From an uncultured Porphyromonadaceae bacterium (GTDB lineage Bacteria > Bacteroidota > Bacteroidia > Bacteroidales > Muribaculaceae): a stretch of 64,000 bases of DNA. The notes under the pieces were generated by a model, which worked only from the letters and a program-made list of their open reading frames with translations, searched no databases and was not told the DNA's origin. The DNA lies in the NCBI GenBank assembly GCA_947177685.1, contig CAMWVE010000012.1, positions 1-64,000 on the forward strand, in the 5' to 3' direction. A program made the position numbers and the translations under genes. Shown piece after piece: positions 63,808 to 64,000 of the stretch (its first letter is position 1; every line of letters begins with the position of its first letter).

Positions 63808-63838
63808 CAAATTTACCACAATAATTTGAATTTTCAAA
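63808..63838 (-). promoter_or_regulatory. Promoter of the GHL10 gene
   Basis: On the minus strand TTTG (63835-63838), 19 nt, TAAATTTG (63808-63815): full consensus, leader about 79 nt. Confidence 0.8.
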
Positions 63839-63938
63839 ACTGTTAACATTTATTTGGGGAATTTTAATATTTGTTGGCAGAAGAGGCAGAATGAGTAAAA
63901 AATTTAACGAAATATTTCTTTAATTCGAGAAAAATGTG

Positions 63939-63946
63939 TAACTTTG
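63939..63946 (+). promoter_or_regulatory. -7 box of a gene beyond the window
   Basis: TAACTTTG on the plus strand points to a gene starting past position 64000. No -33 match is evident, and no coding sequence is visible in the last 60 nt. Confidence 0.5.
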
Positions 63947-64000
63947 CAACCAAACCTTTATCACATAATTGATTATGGTTTGAAACGCGCCAATTATTCA

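Overview
The window looks like chromosome of a gut Bacteroidales bacterium, probably of the Muribaculaceae/Bacteroides side of the order. The evidence is the promoter grammar (TTTG, 19-21 nt, TAnnTTTG) in front of many genes, weak Shine-Dalgarno sites, a fimbrillin operon (DUF3575, DUF5119, fimbrillin), secreted proteins with type IX-like C-terminal sorting tails, DUF349, DUF1846 and DUF4254 proteins, and a NagB-like domain fused to a PIG-L deacetylase. The order is well supported; the family is inference. No ribosomal RNA, CRISPR array or complete insertion sequence was seen.

Layout. 1-5.9 kb: a tripartite RND efflux operon on the minus strand (outer membrane factor, adaptor, pump). 6-11.4 kb: a secreted phosphodiester glycosidase-like protein and two periplasmic folding factors. 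11.5-19 kb: an iron alcohol dehydrogenase, sodB, and a minus-strand operon DUF1846-tsaC-clcA-rmuC, followed by tRNA-Met. 19-25.3 kb: a DUF2807 lipoprotein, RNase P RNA, a TrmH-type methyltransferase with radA, two membrane proteins and tRNA-Gln. 25.3-31.6 kb: gltX-waaA, an initiating sugar-phosphate transferase and a DUF349 protein, so LPS/capsule plus translation genes. 32-36 kb: a decayed Abi gene and a large secreted Big2 protein with an internal duplication. 36-41.1 kb: trkH, an M23 peptidase and guaA.

41.1-49.25 kb is an AT-rich island inserted at the 3' end of guaA. It carries a tyrosine integrase at the guaA junction, a ParB-like protein, a winged-helix candidate replication initiator with three frame-independent iteron-like repeats inside its coding sequence, a DUF2693 protein, a second catalytic-core-only recombinase, two structured non-coding stretches and a cargo cassette (short Pro/Lys-rich peptide, zinc-ribbon membrane protein, Sel1-repeat lipoprotein). 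A 12-nt copy of the guaA end and an imperfect 40-nt direct repeat lie at both ends. No relaxase or virion gene is present, so it resembles a small integrative or phage-satellite-like element; this is the strongest candidate for something undescribed.

49.3-52.5 kb is the fimbrial operon, whose consensus promoter survived just outside the island. 52.7-53.6 kb is a HigBA-type toxin-antitoxin pair with a palindromic operator and two copies of a palindromic repeat family in its leader. 53.6-55.8 kb is an Lrp-DUF4254-glycosyltransferase 9 operon. 56-64 kb holds a small antitoxin-like gene, the NagB-like/PIG-L fusion, an NhaC-type antiporter, an intact Abi family gene, a probable small RNA, and a large secreted GHL10-family hydrolase. 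Short hairpin repeats (stem GGACGC) recur at four intergenic places in the window.
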